From Myotis daubentonii (taxonomy: Eukaryota; Chordata; Mammalia; Chiroptera; Vespertilionidae): 64,000 nt of DNA. Location: the NCBI RefSeq assembly GCF_963259705.1, contig NC_081840.1:1937956-2001955 (forward strand). Direction: 5' to 3'. The notes below the pieces were generated by a model. The model made no database searches and was not told the origin of the DNA. It was given only the letters and a program-made list of their open reading frames with translations. Position 1 is the first letter of the stretch. Each line of letters begins with the position of its first letter. Made by a program: the position numbers and the translations under genes. This document shows, piece by piece, positions 63,531-64,000 of this stretch.

Positions 63531-64000
63531 GTATGAGTAAGGGTTCTTCAGAGAAACAGAACGAACAGAAGGTAGCCATCTCTCTATAGATTGATCAATT
63601 GATATATATTTATCAATTTATACATATATCACATATATATATATATATATATTTACAATCATGGAGCTGAGAAATCCCATGGTCTGACCTGTGGTCTGCA
63701 GGCTGGAGACCCAGGAAGGGTAGTGGTGAAGGTCAAAGACCTGAGAGCTGGGAGCCAATGGTATAGTTTCCAGTCCAGGTCTGAAGACCTGAGGGCCGGG
63801 AGCAAGGAGGAGATGGATGTCCCAGCTCACAGTCAGGCAGAGAGAGGAATGCCCCTTCCCTGCCTTTCTGTTCTCTTCAGGCCCTCAACTGATTGGATGA
63901 GGCCCACCCACCTGCTTTACTCAGTTCCCCGATTCCAACACCAATCTCTTCAGGAAACACCTGCAGGGACACGCTCAGAAATCATACGCAGACACCTATC
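63531..64000 (-). repeat. Old TG...CA repeat, reverse, running off the window
   Basis: TGTATGAGTAAGGGTTCTTC, AGAGAAACAGAACGAACAG, GGTCTGCAGGCTGGAGACCC and CTCAACTGATTGGATGAGGC are the complement of the family represented full length at 22310-22747. The copy is cut by the window end. Confidence 0.7.
63632..63652. repeat. (AT)n microsatellite
   Basis: About ten AT units in an AT-rich part of the preceding repeat. Confidence 0.95.

Overview
The window is nuclear DNA of a vesper bat (Chiroptera, Vespertilionidae). The diagnosis rests on repeats read directly from the sequence: tRNA-derived Ves SINEs, two HeliBat-type non-autonomous Helitrons, two SPIN hAT elements with intact 8-bp target-site duplications (TSDs), and another bat-type short hAT, all on a background of old mammalian repeats (MIR, L2, L1, MaLR LTRs). 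No protein-coding gene, tRNA, rRNA or known ncRNA could be recognised. The longest open frames lie in tandem repeats or in GC-rich DNA that is open on both strands. I read the window as intergenic or deep-intronic sequence.

Layout. 1-11 kb is GC-rich with two Ves SINEs and one CpG island (about 6.78-8.12 kb), the best promoter candidate, ending in a long GT/GA microsatellite. 10.3-11.6 kb is a cluster of DNA transposons: a SPIN nested in an older element, then a TTAA-flanked piggyBac-like element. 11.6-21 kb is more AT-rich and holds an 0.8-kb ATC trinucleotide array, two copies of one old repeat, an L2 fragment and two gene-free stretches with enhancer-like motifs. 21.5-21.8 kb has two perfect MEF2-type sites and an E-box. 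22-29 kb mixes old repeats, an L1 fragment, a 32-bp minisatellite, a G-quadruplex-like tract and HeliBat 1. 29.6-30.4 kb is a MaLR LTR split by a solo LTR. 30-50 kb is mostly old repeats with Ves SINEs. 50-57 kb holds an L2 reverse-transcriptase fossil, a second solo LTR of the same family (inverted), a short hAT, a 26-bp minisatellite, HeliBat 2 and SPIN 2. 58-64 kb holds an 84-bp minisatellite and a minus-strand L1 whose interior has expanded into a 1.1-kb, 27-bp minisatellite.

The strongest observations are structural: an L1-derived minisatellite with both L1 flanks preserved; two solo LTRs with 6-bp TSDs in opposite orientation; young bat transposons cutting older repeats at exact sites; and a CTCF-like core inside a HeliBat. 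Family names are from memory of consensus sequences and were not checked by search; element boundaries without a TSD are approximate.
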